From contig CP053170.1 of the NCBI GenBank assembly GCA_014607495.2, forward strand, positions 7,254,001-7,318,000: a stretch of 64,000 bases of DNA, given 5' to 3'. Source of the DNA: Carposina sasakii (Eukaryota > Arthropoda > Insecta > Lepidoptera > Carposinidae). A program made the translations under genes and the position numbers. Numbering within the stretch: the stretch's first letter is position 1; every line of letters begins with the position of its first letter. A model generated the notes under the pieces. That model was not told the DNA's origin. It made no database searches and saw only the letters and a program-made list of their open reading frames with translations. This document shows, piece by piece, positions 1 to 10,905 of the stretch.

Positions 1-262
1 CGATACGTGGTATCCGCTCTAGAACTTTCCGACTCCATCGGCCATCAGTTCTTCGAGCTATGTGCCCTGCCCATTGCCACTTCATCTTGCTGGACCGTTG
101 AGCTATGTTGGTGATCTTTGTACGTCTGCGGATCTCCTCATTTCTGATTCGATCACGCAGAGAGATCCCAAGCATAGCTCTCTCCATCGCTCGCTGTGCG
201 ATCCTGAGTTTCTTCATGAGGCACATAGTTAGAGACCACGTCTCGGCACCGTAGGTCATCAC
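1..262 (-). pseudogene. RTE-type LINE reverse transcriptase, C-terminal fragment
   Basis: Read on the minus strand this is open for 87 codons and gives the C-terminal part of an RTE-clade endonuclease/reverse transcriptase: MTYGAETWSLT, then AMERAMLGISLRDRIRNEEI, then KWQWAGHIARRTDGRW. These motifs follow the polymerase core in RTE elements of Lepidoptera. The 5' side is truncated at about 262, just before MTYGAETW, and the 3' side continues beyond the window. The same region recurs in opposite orientation at 3993-4519, where a 10-bp insertion breaks the frame; this copy lacks that insertion. It is a dead 5'-truncated insertion, not a gene. Confidence 0.85.
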
Positions 263-329
263 CGGCACTTATGTACTTAATACTATTTAATATGTAACGA
301 TTTGGCTCATTCTTTTATGTTATATATTA

Positions 330-642
330 TGTATCTATACATATAATAAAAATGTAACGGATCGCTGTCTGTACATGGAAGATATACCTATAAGAAAAAA
401 TATTATAGAATACCTTTTTCAACGCAATAGTACCCAAAACAATGATTTTTGTAATTTTTGTCTGTTTGTCTGTGCGTTTGTGCACGCTAATGTCAGAAAC
501 GCCTGAACCGATTTCGATGCAGTTTCCAGGAATATATTGTGACAGGTCCCACTTAACATATAGGCTACTTTTTATCCCGGATAATTTCCATATTTTGTTT
601 TTTTCTGTAGTCCACGCGGACGGAGTCGCGGGCGTCCACTAG
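330..642 (+). mobile_element. non-autonomous Helitron-like repeat
   Basis: The 3' end reads GCGGGCGTCCACTAG followed by T, which fits the Helitron CTRR end inserted before a host T, with a short CGCG-rich inverted repeat just upstream. The body has the lepidopteran pattern of CTGTTTGTCTGTGCGTTTG, CCTGAACCGATTTCGATG and TAGGCTACTTTTTATCCCGG. Minus-strand copies lie at 12874-13175 and 55325-55630. The 5' end is uncertain. No Rep/helicase coding is present. A short ATAA-type microsatellite follows at about 650-668. Confidence 0.7.
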
Positions 643-789
643 TATGAAATAAAATAAATAAATAAATAAAATTATTGTGAGAATGTAGAAAGATAAGCTC
701 AGGTACAAAAAAGGTGCACAAAGTATCATTGTGGAACAATAGTGTGATACAGAATAAGCCAGAATCAGTAGTAAAACTTTGAAAAGGGT

Positions 790-1640
790 AAACTAATCTA
801 TAGATGAGATGTTTTGATTGAGTCTAGTGTTGTCGGGTGATGGCTTCAGAGCTGCAAGTGACGAAAAATTTGAGATACGCTTCCCTGGACTCTTGTCGTG
901 ATGGCGAACGAAGATCTCGGCATTCCTTGTCCAACGGTACCGGAACCCCAATTCCCTACATTTAAGCTAAGTCTCCTTCAACAGCTTCTTGTTATCGGAA
1001 GTCGGTGTTCGTTTACGTATATCGGTCGTTTATCACCCAAGTATCCAATATCAGCCGTAGTGATTCCTCTCTGTTTGCGAACAGCGCTCAGTATCTCATC
1101 CTTTTTTGAGGTAGAAATTAATTTCAGCACTATGGGTTTAGGAAGGCCATTTTGCTGACGTGAGGGTATTCTGGTGGCCGAAATTATGTCTTGGCTGCCA
1201 ATTGGTACTCCGATCGCTTCTCCCATAAAGGAAACCACTTCCGCGACCACTTCCGAGGTTCGCTCCGGAACCCCAAATATTCCCGAAGTTATTTAAGCGA
1301 GCTCTTTGCTCCAGCTCATTCACGTTTTGCTTATGGTGGTTTATGGTCTCGTTGAGTTTCAGGACGGTTAGTATAGATTTTTCGAAATCCTTGTGCTTGG
1401 ATTTTATGTTTTTGAATTTTGCTTCGAGCTGGTCCACACGTTCGGATGTAAAGTCCACCGAAGAAGCGAGGTCGGCTACGCGGTCGACATTATTTGTGAC
1501 ATCAGGGGGTCTACTCTGAAATGCCGCTTTCGAATCTTTCGGTCCGACCGAAGCCCGACCCTTTGACCCTTCTACGAAATTGCTTCGGATGTTCACAACA
1601 TTCAGTTCACAACTCATTTGGAACCATAGAGAATAATTCA
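790..1640 (-). pseudogene. broken LINE ORF1 with coiled coil and baculovirus-FP-like domain
   Basis: On the minus strand, from about 1620 downward, the reading gives a polar N-terminus, a heptad-like stretch (RVDQLEAKFKNIKSKHKDF, then INHHKQNVNELEQRARLNN), and then IFGVPERTSEVVAEVV and TADIGYLGDKRPIYVNEH. That order (coiled coil, then an FP-like domain with RIYVNEH and DNKKLLKE motifs) is typical of the 'zinc finger DNA-binding protein' ORF1 of insect LINEs. It is broken three times: a frameshift at about 1280 after RLNNF, a second at about 990 after YVNEH, and an in-frame TAG soon after at about 960. The C-terminal part then continues (RELGFRYRWTRNAEIFVRHH) to about 800. The matching ORF2 is not adjacent. 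Confidence 0.75.
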
Positions 1641-1649
1641 AAGAAAACA

Positions 1650-2300
1650 TTGACAAATATTATAAGCCTCTCAAATAGAGTTCGATCGGACCGAATGAAA
1701 AAACGGCACGACTGATCCGATCGAAGGTAGTTCGTAGTAGGAAACACACGATATTCGGCCGATACTTCTTTTATCGTCAATCCCCTGAAATTAACTTCGA
1801 TATAGATAGATTTAGGTACGCATTTTACCTTCATTAAATTGAAAATGATTATTTATTTGCTCATAACATGGTACAATAAAGTAATTATTACATTATTAGA
1901 TCAGAGACATATGTTACCAAAAATGATTTAATGATGATTTACCTTGGCATGTAATAAGCGTTTTTGTAACTGTAGTCAACCCACTTATATCCACATCGTG
2001 TTTGGCAATGTACGAGTATAAGAGTGTATAGAAATTCGGTAGGAAAATGTATTATGCAAACGGCTTTACAATTTCCTCTTTTTGTTGCATCCTGTATAAT
2101 CCCCCTCATGAGCGAATCCGACTCGCTCTGAGCCACCCTTTTTTATTTATTTATCCCTTCGCACGCATGCAATGCTATTCATATTAAACCTTCCTCTTGA
2201 ATCACTCTATCAATGTATTTTTTAAAAAGTCGCATCAAAGTCTGATGCGTAGTGAGATCTAAACATACTCGTACATAGGGATAGACAGATAGCGGGAAGC
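1650..2300. other. AT-rich non-coding, two repeat scraps
   Basis: No gene is supported here. Bases 1848-1930 share a core (GAAAATGATTATTT, TTTGCTCATA, GATCAGAGACAT) with 28325-28405, so both are remnants of one unclassified repeat. Bases 2180-2250 match in reverse the middle of the Helitron at 25147-25360 (GATAGAGTGATTC, AGGAAGGTTTA). Confidence 0.5.
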
Positions 2301-2302
2301 AA

Positions 2303-2760
2303 CTTGGTTTTTAACAGACTTCAAAAAAGAGAGGCTATCAATTCGTCTGTATGTTTTTTTTTATGTGTGTTACCTCAGAACTTCGTCATTTATGAACCGA
2401 TTTCAATTTTTTTTTATAGTTGGTCATGGTATACTTCCAAGTTGGTCCCATATTCACCACATCAGGATCTGATGATGGGATCTTGGAGAAATCGAGGGCA
2501 ATTCTCAAATATTGTAGGCACATGTAGTCTGTTTTTATACTTTTACTGAGCGTTTTGATCACCTACATATAAATATCATCAAAAACATAACATCTGATGA
2601 TGGAATCTCTGAGGAATCTAGGGATATCCTCAAATATTATAGGCACGAGTAGTCGGTTTTTAGATTGTTATACAGAATTTTGGTCAGCTACACATAATAT
2701 AAAGGAAACGAGGGTCTGATGATGGAGCCGCTGATAAACAGGTAGTGGAACTTTTTAGTA
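2303..2760 (+). repeat. dispersed lepidopteran repeat beginning near TTTTTAACAGACTTCAAAAAAG
   Basis: An AT-rich repeat containing GACTTCAAAAAAGAGAGG, AATTCGTCTGTATG, TTATGAACCGATTTCAAT and ATCTGATGATGGGATCTTGG. A minus-strand copy lies at 5285-5592, and short pieces lie at 15945-16010, 54085-54150 and 61310-61360. No coding capacity is seen. The family is known from the recurring 'GAAGTCGGTTAAAAA' end in Lepidoptera. I cannot assign it to a superfamily from the sequence alone. Confidence 0.7.
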
Positions 2761-2762
2761 AC

Positions 2763-2905
2763 AAAATCCCCCTATGGCAGGGGTAGGCCTACGTCCAGTA
2801 GTGGATGAGTCAGGGTAAAGAGATGACGGATAATAAGGATGAATGAAAGAAGAGTACTCACATATTGCACCGACCCCAAATGATTGGGAACAGGGCAGGA
2901 AGAAG
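2763..2905 (+). repeat. LINE/SINE 3' end fragments
   Basis: Bases 2763-2810 (GGGTAGGCCTACGTCCAGTAGTGG) are the RTE/SINE-type 3' end seen in fuller form at 10630, 21178, 28683 and 50118. Bases 2840-2905 contain CGACCCCAAATGATTGGGAA, which is related to 7040-7080 (CGACCCCAAGTAAATGGGAA). Nothing codes. Confidence 0.5.
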
Positions 2906-3272
2906 GAGTATAATTATATGTTGCTTATATTGTCAGACGTAAAATTTCGAAGCCTAGTCATTTCTCTCAGTGCCCTTTCGTCATGTGGCCGATTTAATAA
3001 TTTGCTGGCATCTAAATCTGACAATATTATGCCTTCTAAACTTCGTACACGGATTAACGCAATATAGATATATTTACCCTTTAGCAAAATTTTCCTTTAG
3101 TAAGCTCAATTTTGGCTCATAGGGGACGAAGTCAGTTTTTCGTTTTAAAAAAATTATGTAACTTTTATATTATATAACTTTTAATTTTAACTTTAACTTT
3201 TAATTCAATTCAATTTTTAATTATTTCATTTATTATGGATCTCGGTCTGAAATAAATGATTTTTATTTTTTT

Positions 3273-3838
3273 TTAATCCTCGATCCTAGTATATTTTAAA
3301 AATGGAATTTAGAACCAACGTGTGTATTAAAATCCATTTTAAAAATAAAGCGGTTGACACATGCAATCTTCTTTATCAACGTTAACTTCGCTGGCTGAAT
3401 CATTGAGATAACTATTGTCTATACAGGGTGATTTTTGGTCGTCAACGTTCCCGAAAACTACAGAATCTCCTCATCATCACGATCATTTTTCTCCATGGAA
3501 GCATACCTGGGAAGTGTGTGGTTTCCAAAATATTAGGGTCCAAAGTTGAGTAAATAGACTGCGTTTTTCTGCATAAATGCACATAGACGCATGTAGCAAG
3601 ATTTTTTCGTATGGCGGAAGTAAGTCCCACGAAAATCGATATTTGAAGATTTTTTTACAAATGGGTCCCACACTATTTATTGAAAATAGCTACTGTAGAT
3701 GTGGCTTTATAAAGTTTTTAAAGTTGATAAAGAAGATTGCATGTGTCACTCGCTTTATTTTTATAATGGATTTTATTACACACATTGGTTCTAAAAATCC
3801 ATTTTGCAAATAGTCTAGGATCGAGGATTAAAGTGGAC
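3273..3838. repeat. foldback (long inverted repeat) element
   Basis: The left arm (about 3273-3397) and right arm (about 3712-3838) are reverse complements over about 125 bp with scattered differences. Shared landmarks are TTTAATCCTCGATCCTAG at the outer end and GACACATGCAATCTTCTTTA at the inner end. The spacer of about 310 bp contains part of an unrelated CAGGGTG MITE (3424-3612). The structure fits a long-TIR MITE or foldback element carrying a nested insertion. The bases just to its left (3236-3272) look like a LINE 3' end (GGTCTGAAATAAAT), and the same end recurs at 30731-30775. Confidence 0.7.
3424..3612 (-). mobile_element. partial CAGGGTG-terminal MITE
   Basis: This starts CAGGGTGATTTTTGGTCGTC and runs through TTCCCGAAAACTACAGAATC and TTCTCCATGGAAGCATACC, matching in reverse the right half of the full element at 9029-9410. 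Similarity is lost at about 3612, so only about half of the element is present, nested inside the foldback at 3273-3838. Confidence 0.75.
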
Positions 3839-3982
3839 ATAAAAGTGTAAAAAGATCCATCAATGGATCTTTACAATGGATCTTAGTGGACTTAGGGAAG
3901 CATTCGCAGCAACATAGCAATCTCTGGAGGAAGGGCAGCCTCAATTTTACGCCTATGCCTGCTTTTAATTTTATATTTGGTT

Positions 3983-4529
3983 ATAAATAATGCGAATCCA
4001 ACTCGGCTGGGCAGCGTTCGGGAAACTACGAAGCTTATTTGTGTCCAAGATACCCCAGTCCTTAAAGACGAAGGTATTCAACCAGTGCGTGCTGCCGGCG
4101 ATGACCTATGGTGCCGAGACGTGGTCTCTAACTATGTGCCTCATAAAGAAGCTCAGGATCGCTCAGCGAGCGATGGAGAGAGCTATGCTTGGGATCTCAC
4201 TGCGTGATCGAATTAGAAATGAGGAGATCCGCAGACGTACAAAGATGTACAAAGATCACCGACATAGCTCAACGGTCCAGCAAGCTGAAGTGGCAATGGG
4301 CAGGGCACATAGCTCGAAGAACTGATGGCCGATGAAGTCGGAAAGTTCTAGAGTGGATACCACGTATCGGCAAGCGCAGCGTGGGAAGGCCACCCGCGAG
4401 GACGACCTGGCCAAGGTCGCGGGCGTCGGTTGGATGCAGGCTGCTTCCGAACGGTCGGAGTGGAGGTTGTTGGGGGAGGCCTATGTCCAACAGTGGACTT
4501 CTCGGGGCTGTAAATGATGATAAATAATG
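3983..4529 (+). mobile_element. 5'-truncated RTE LINE insertion with 10-bp target duplication
   Basis: The insertion is bounded by ATAAATAATG at 3983-3992 and again at 4520-4529. The body (3993-4519) is the last part of an RTE reverse transcriptase: LGWAAFGKLRSLF, MTYGAETWSLTMC, AMERAMLGISLRDRI, and the ending GEAYVQQWTS, followed by a short TGATGA tail. A direct 10-bp insertion (ATGTACAAAG, near 4246) and at least one further indel break the frame. The tail and the duplication overlap in sequence, so the right boundary is ambiguous by a few bases. Confidence 0.8.
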
Positions 4530-6830
4530 GATTAATTAACTGAACATTAGGTACGTACATTTCTTCTAAATAAAATCTATCAAGCAAAAAAGCTGCATAA
4601 GAAGCGGAAATGAGGAACGGTTTTAATAATAGAATTAAAGTTTAATAAGAATTCAAATAAAAATGATAAAATTAAGTAAGAATTGTAACAAATTCGTAAT
4701 TTTCGGGAATAGAATGGAGGAAGGTTATAAGTTAATTTTGGGCGAACGTGACTTAAATTGAATTTTTCGCATGTTTTTCTACCACCAAATGGCGTTTTAT
4801 ACACGGCCAGCCTATAGAGCTGTTAAGTTCATACTAATTATTATAATTTTAAGTGAAAATCCTTGGTGAAAATCTTTATTCATAGTATATTATAACATTA
4901 TAGTTTTAAAAGACCTTATGTCCAGGTTTATCACGAAACAAATAATCATTCATTCACTCAGAAATAGAATGAGTTTTAGCCAAAAAACGCTCCATACTAC
5001 CTCCCACAATTATTTACCTATTTGAATGTTTACAGCTATTTTAAACATTGCGTTTATAAATATAGCCACAAAGCAAAAGTTGCTGTTTTTTTATTTGTAA
5101 TTTTCAATAAATTTTCAATAAATTTTACATTTTATTTTTTTTTATATCGAAAGATCTAAAATATATGTTATGTTAAAGTTTAAAAGAAACATTTGCGAAA
5201 GAAACTAGACTTCTTCGCTAGTGTGATCTTAACGCAACTTTCCGCATAAGCCTATTGCAGTCCACTACTATTTCAATATCACAATTTTAGACCAAAATTA
5301 TCTAAAAAAATCTAAAAACCGACTAAAAACAGACTACATGTGCTTAGAGATTCCACTCAAAACGCTCAGTAAAAGTATATATTTAAGGATTGCCCTCGAT
5401 TTCTCCAAGATCCCATCATCAGATCCTGATATGGTGAATATGGGACCAACTTGGAAGCATACCATGACTAACTATAAAAAAATTGAAATCGGTTCATAAA
5501 TGACGGAGTTCTAAGGTAACACACATAAAAAAAAATAAAAAAACATACAGACGAATTGATAACCTCTCCTTTTTGAAGTCGGTTAAAAATGGACTTGCCC
5601 ACTTAACTTTGAAGGCTTATTACTACTCCATTTGGACACATAATCAAATTGTAATTTTACAGATGGATATGATTTTGATAATTTATTCTGATAAGCATAA
5701 TATGTTATGAAGATGAACCATAGGAAACTACTCCATTATGGAACTAGTTACTAAATATAGTCTTTTCTCTACGAAATCAGGCATTATAGTTATTCTTTGA
5801 AACGGACTATCTAAGTAATTTAATAAACTTTTAATAACCGACTATGTACCTATAGATTGCTCAATTTAAAAAAAAAGAACCTTTTCCAATAATTAACATT
5901 TTTTATATTCTCAGTTATTCCTATCTAAGTTTTTCCTTATTAAATGGACAGTTAAATTAAATCTTATAACAAACGACTTAGGGATAAAATTACCGCCTAC
6001 CGAATGTCGCATTAGTATTGCATCAATTTGTGCAAAAAACCTGGACTGTAAAAACAAAAATCTATTCAAAATACACCCCAAAAAGCTGGTAAGTAAAGGC
6101 TACATTTTTACTTATAAAAGTTTTTTTTTTTGTTAAGTAAAACATATACCACAAAGTTTTAAAATTCATTACGAGTGGAGCTACCATCTACGTGACAGGA
6201 AAACTGTAAATATGCGACATGAGTATCGGTTTTTCCCCGCTGGTATTAATAAGTTTGTCCCTGAACATCTTCCAGTGAACACTGGTTGATATATTATCAG
6301 AGGGCAATTGATTTAATAAGTAGTCTGTTATAGTATTCCGTCGGGACAGCTTTGCTGGCAGCAAGATAATTCGCGCCAAAAAAAGTATTTAAAAAAATTC
6401 ATTTTAAAAAAGAGAACGTAACTTTTCGGCGCTGAATCAGAAAAGTTTTTAGCTTTCGAATTTCTGTTTCCATTTTAATATCTAGTTTCAAAGAGAGTTC
6501 AATTTGTTGTTTTAGTTCATAAAATATTATAAAAATGGTGAATAAATTGTTTAAATTGGATAAAATTAATGATGTTGGCAGCAAACACAATCAAGTTTTA
6601 ATGTCAATAATTGGTAAGTGTTAATTACTTGAACATCTCATTGAATACTATCAACCCATTACAGAATTCATTTCAAAGAGTAACTGCCATGCATGATGCC
6701 GAAATGAAACTTTTTTGTATGCAGCTACGCAGATATACGAGTAGTAGTCAATCATAAAACGCATACCTAAGAATTATTAGTTTACTTACTATACGTCGTG
6801 ACGAAAATTGAGAAGGGTATATTGAGGTGA
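4530..6830. other. AT-rich intergenic DNA without supported genes
   Basis: Apart from the repeat at 5285-5592 and an RTE-tail scrap near 5245-5270 (AAGCCTATTGCAGTCCACTA), I see no coding region with recognisable motifs. Short open frames at 6188-6590 show no known domain and no splice context that I can defend. Confidence 0.5.
5285..5592 (-). repeat. minus-strand copy of the 2303-2760 repeat
   Basis: The reverse complement matches 2303-2560 almost throughout: GATCCCATCATCAGATCCTG, TTGAAATCGGTTCATAAATG, and CTTTTTGAAGTCGGTTAAAA at the end. With 2303-2760 it forms an inverted pair about 2.5 kb apart. Confidence 0.75.
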
Positions 6831-6835
6831 TTTGC

Positions 6836-7165
6836 GCATGTAGAGAGGATGAATGAAAGTAGACAGACAAAGAAAGTGCACAACGGATGAGTGGATGGAA
6901 TTTAATCAAAATCAATTTAATAGTTTTTTTCGTGAAAGAGCAACAAACATCCACATACATACATCCTTATGCATTTGTAATATTAGTAGGATTATTTATT
7001 TATTTATAAATCGTGCAAAATGGAAAATGCGTACAAGGAAGGCCGACCCCAAGTAAATGGGAAAGGGTCTAGACAGAGAAGAAGATTATTCGATGCTCAT
7101 AATATCGCTGTAAGTATTATAAAATTATTAACAAAGAAAATGGAAAAAATTCCACGACCACTGCT
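6836..7165. repeat. LINE/SINE fragments including a degenerate tRNA-like SINE tail
   Basis: Bases 6850-6865 and 7040-7085 contain GGATGAATGAAAG and CGACCCCAAGTAAATGGGAA, as at 2840-2905. Bases 7120-7165 (AAGAAAATGGAAAAAATTCC, then ACGACCACTGC) match the tail and part of the tRNA-like head of the SINE units at 18991-19063 and 19475-19547, with the middle of the head missing. Confidence 0.45.
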
Positions 7166-7575
7166 GTATGAAAAACTTTAATAAATCTTCTGCAACTTTA
7201 ATTTCTAGTCTTATTTAATTAAAGTTTCTTGTCGTCTCGCAGGGCACTCACACTGTACGAAATATTAGAATTAATTAGACAATTACACAAGTTTTTGTTT
7301 ACTAATGAATTCTAAAACAAAACTCTTGAGTGTCTTGACTGGTTATTTTATACTTAAAAATTTTATTCAACTTTAATCAATGAACTTAATTGCGAAATCA
7401 TAATCAGATTAAAAGTTTCAATCACTGCAGCGCTTAATTACTAATAATTAAATTCGCTTATATAGCGGAGCCATCTATCGGATGCAGGAGAGAACCACAA
7501 TCGAATGCAAAATCCTAGAACGCGATATCGAAGTTTCTCAGAATGATTGGAATATAGGCCACACAACCCCAATTT

Positions 7576-7935
7576 GTGAGATTTTTCACTACGACTACAA
7601 GCAACACCTACGAAAATTTGGACTACGACTACGTGGAAAAACTGCGGCAAAAAATTAACAAACTCAAGCCCGTCGCGCACCAAACCCCGCATAGCAACAG
7701 CCGCGCAACCTTCATCCACCCCGACTTACATTCATGCAAGTTCGTGTTTGTTCGAGTGGACGCCGTTAAGAAACCATTGCAACCGCCTTACGATGGACCA
7801 TATCGAGTATTAGACAGAGCAGAGAAATTCTATAAAATCCAGTTGCAAAATCGTGAAGCCGTTATCTCTATCGACCGACTAAAACCAACATACATCATAG
7901 CAGACGACGACCACGCAGCAAGCACAATACCATGA
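7576..7935 (+). pseudogene. Ty3/gypsy pol, integrase C-terminal fragment
   Basis: Open for 119 codons with no credible start: it enters from truncated upstream sequence and its first codon here is GTG. The visible motifs are EKLRQKINKLKPVAH, the basic segment FIHPDLHSCKFVFVRVD, and PYDGPYRVLDR followed by IDRLKPTY. This is the GPY/F-type module at the C-terminus of Ty3/gypsy integrases. The stop at 7935 is followed within about 90 bp by a purine-rich stretch (GAAGGGGAG, about 8015-8023) and an LTR-like region, which is the expected order at the 3' end of such an element. Everything upstream (gag, protease, RT) is missing. Confidence 0.8.
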
Positions 7936-8026
7936 ATCCCGCCATCAGCGACAGTCAGCACGTAAAGCGTTCTAGTGCGGGTCGGATTATCAAGCCGCCG
8001 GTACCCCTTTCCTTGAAGGGGAGCCC

Positions 8027-8280
8027 TGTAGCGTCGATCTGCAGAGCTGCACATCTCGATATAGACTGAGCCGAACGACCGCGTTGCGCGATATTTTATT
8101 TTATTGTCGTGAGACAGAAATATTGTCAGCCCTCGCTCGCTCTCAACTAGCTGCTCACTCTCTGTATGTTAGTGTAGGATTAAGCTCCTGTATAAATATG
8201 TGTCATTTGCAAATAAATCTCATTCCCGATTCAACCTTCATCTGAGTATTATTTATTATCAACTATATCTAACTAGGCAT
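8027..8280 (+). repeat. probable 3' LTR of the truncated Ty3 element
   Basis: It begins near TGTAGCGTCGATCTGC after the purine-rich tract. It contains a TATA-like TATAAATATG at 8191-8200 and a polyadenylation-type AATAAA at 8212-8217. No second LTR is in the window, so the right boundary is a guess. Confidence 0.5.
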
Positions 8281-8539
8281 AGCCTAAACTTACCATAATT
8301 AGTAAAATAAGACGTCTTTGCCTCGTCTTACAGCCCGGAATACTAGCCCCCACTTAATCCAATGATTTAAAAGGCATTAAGTATAGGTAAATCTCAAAAC
8401 CCGTCTGCGCCAGAAGGAGGGTTATGTTTTTTGAGTGTCTGTATGTATATTTCTTAGAAATCCTATATAGCGCCTAAACGCTATAAAGTGTCTAAGTTTA
8501 GACGCAGTTTTGTTATAACACCCTTAGGTACTTAATTAC

Positions 8540-8975
8540 AATACCTGTGTATTCACTATGGGTGCGCCCACCACCGGGCCCTACACCGTCCACTGACCCT
8601 CGCATCTGATAACTCATAACTGCGAAAACAAGCACTTGGACTACCTACAATCGCCACGAAAATTCAGACCCGAGCACTTAACATGCAAGATAATACATGC
8701 ACTATTTGCGAAATCAAAAACTAGATTAATAATCTACACATGCTTCGCCAACAACCGTGGCATCCTCAGGATTATACAACTTAGTAAACCACTAATTATT
8801 ATAAAACTCTAAAACCCAACACATTAGTAGGTAGGTAGTGCAAGTGCTTGTTTTCGAAGTTATGAGTTGTCAGATCCGAGGGTCAGTAGAGGGTGTAGGG
8901 CCCGGTGGTGGGCGCACCCATAGTGAATGTTTGAACTTCCGAATTGTAACGCCTAATACAATTTTATTTCCGTCC
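8540..8975. repeat. foldback element, partly deleted copy
   Basis: The left arm (about 8557-8658) starts TATGGGTGCGCCCACCACCG. The right arm (about 8829-8931) is its reverse complement. The spacer includes TTCGCCAACAACCGTGGCAT. A tail GAACTTCCGAATTGTAACGC follows the right arm. This is the same family as the element at 57543-58040, whose arms are longer, so part of the right arm has been lost here. Confidence 0.75.
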
Positions 8976-9028
8976 GTGCATGTAGTAAGAGTCGACTAAG
9001 AATTCGGGCGGACGGAACGTATGCTATA

Positions 9029-9410
9029 CAGGGTGTTTTTTGTGGCCACCTTTAACGAAGGGTACGTATTCTATACATGAAATAAAGTAAGTTTATGCCT
9101 AAAAAAATGCTGGGAAAAAAAAAATTCAAAAAAAAAAATTAAATTCCTTGATCGTGCGAAATTTATAGTGTCTAGTGTTTATGTTAGTTTTTTTATAGAC
9201 AGACATTAATTATTTTTTGTGAAAAAATCGCTACGCGCGTCTATTGTGCATTTATGCAGAAAAACGCAGTCTACTCGTATTTACTCAACTTTGAACCCTA
9301 ATATTTTGGAAACCAGACACTTCCCAGGTATGCTTCCATGGAGAAAAATGATCGTGGTGATGAGGAGATTCCGTAGTTTTCGGGAACGTTGACGACCAAA
9401 AATCACCCTG
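9029..9410 (+). mobile_element. CAGGGTG-terminal MITE, full copy
   Basis: The ends are CAGGGTGTTTTTTGTGGCC and the reverse complement of CAGGGTGATTTTTGGTCGTC, so the terminal inverted repeat is about 15 bp and imperfect. It is 382 bp long and non-coding. Related copies are at 24223-24592 (reverse, full), 24021-24218 (internally deleted) and 3424-3612 (partial). The flanking bases are TA-rich, and the copy at 24223 is flanked by TA on both sides, so a Tc1/mariner-type origin is plausible. Confidence 0.8.
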
Positions 9411-10369
9411 ATATATAAAGGCGCTGGCTAAGTCAGCGGATGCAGCAGAAAAAAAAAAAAAGAATTCGGGCATTCGCTCAGGCAATAAGGTAGTACTGTT
9501 CCTGATAATTGACATTTGTGTCCGCTATACTAAACGTGGCTGTGGGACACTCTTTACGATCTTGCAGTTCTGTCTACCCCATTTCGGGAACACAGCCGTG
9601 TGAGTTATAAATTTATGTACCTATGTATTATTCACAATCGGCTCACCCTAACCACGTGGGACTTAATAGGCTAACTGTTGAAAAGTGGGTGTGCAATTTG
9701 CACACTTCTGCCTAACTTGTTTGGGGGGTAATAGGCGTGACTATAGCTATGCTATATTGTATTATCAGTTTAGATATAAATAGTTGTTATTATAATTAGG
9801 AGATAAATATTAGACGCCAAATCAGAAAGAATGTAACACTGCTTGCACCATTCCTAGTACCAACCGAATGAAATAAGAATGCAATGCACATAATGCATAA
9901 TAATAACAATGCATATTAACACACAAGTGCATGAAATATATTGACAAAAAAATAAGTTAAGAATAAAATGTAAGTAAATAGATGTAAGATGTACATGAAA
10001 CATAAATAAAAATATATATATAATGCTGCCCACAAGATCCCACCCATTCGAAAGTAGCTAAACAGATTAAGCGATACTCCCCATCGCTAGAACACCACAC
10101 ATAGGGCACACAACTTTGATTAATAGTCCCAAAAGGGAAGAATATAGAAAAAAAGCTGAATTAGGAAATTGGATACAGCAAGAGATATGTTCTTAACGAA
10201 CTTCCAATAAAAAGCCTTAAGCTACTAAAGAAACAGGTCAACACACCCCTGTCAGAACTTGATTGACAGGGACGCAGCTGCAGCAACAAAAAAAAATAAT
10301 AATAATAGGCGTGACTATATAGTCACATATGTATGTATGTATTATTCACAATGTGCTCTTTTGTTTCAG

Positions 10370-10600
10370 TATGCATGCCCATCGTATCATATGGTGCGGC
10401 AATGGGCTGGATATCTCCAAACAAATCCCTATTGATGGGCGAATTCTCCCCATCAGATACTCCTGTGAGCGAGGAGCAAGTGTCTTGGATGGCCTCGATC
10501 ATGTTCATATTCGCTCCGATTGCCTGTCTTCATTTATGGCGCGGCAGCTGACAAGTTTGGGCGAAAGAATACGTTGCTATGTGTATCTGTAGCTATAGCC
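10370..10600 (+). CDS. MFS sugar transporter (Tret1-like), internal exon 1, copy A
   Basis: This is an internal exon of a major facilitator superfamily sugar carrier of the insect trehalose-transporter type, which moves trehalose or hexoses across the plasma membrane. A pyrimidine tract and TTTCAG precede position 10370, and GTAAGT follows 10600. The frame gives MPIVSYGAAMGWISPNKSLL, then VSWMASIMFIFAPIA (TM1 to TM2 region), and, one frame over, YGAAADKFGRKNTLL. The last contains the D-K-x-G-R-K signature of the TM2-TM3 loop. An extra C near 10526 shifts the frame in the middle of the exon; copy B at 49858 lacks it but has other indels. With this 3' boundary the exon ends in phase 0 and joins in frame to exon 2 as seen in copy B. 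Other exons are not found in the window. Confidence 0.8.
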
Positions 10601-10629
10601 GTAAGTATTATTTGTCTGCTATTATATTA

Positions 10630-10905
10630 TTACTGGCTGCGTGGTGCCGGCAGAGTAGAATTCGTACCACCCTATGTCTACCCGTGGGTATCGTACGAGG
10701 CGATTAAGGGTTTCCGAGAGGTGGACAGCGGCGCCTCCCGTATTGACAAAATAGTCCAAAATACAAACTGCGGTCACCAACCCGCCTGCCCAGCGTGGTG
10801 ACTATGGCCAAATATCTCCCATGGCAGTCTTGTGGCGTGCCCTGGGGCAGGCCTTCGTCCAGCAATGGACTGCAATAGGCTGATGATGATGATATTCTTA
10901 TTATG
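10630..10905 (+). repeat. SINE-like/RTE-derived repeat in the transporter intron, copy A
   Basis: It begins near GCGTGGTGCCGGCAGAGTAG, passes CGGTCACCAACCCGCCTGCC, and ends GTCCAGCAATGGACTGCAAT followed by a GATGATGAT tail. The same family is at 21178-21450, 28683-28945 and 50118-50385. Open frames inside it are by-products of the repeat. Confidence 0.75.

Noticed and set aside
6188..6590. Possible host exons on the minus strand
   Set aside because: Two short open frames without domain, clear splice sites or a partner exon.
10000..10310. Upstream coding exon of the transporter
   Set aside because: Some frames look protein-like, but stops are frequent in all three and the block B copy adds indels; I could not support an exon.
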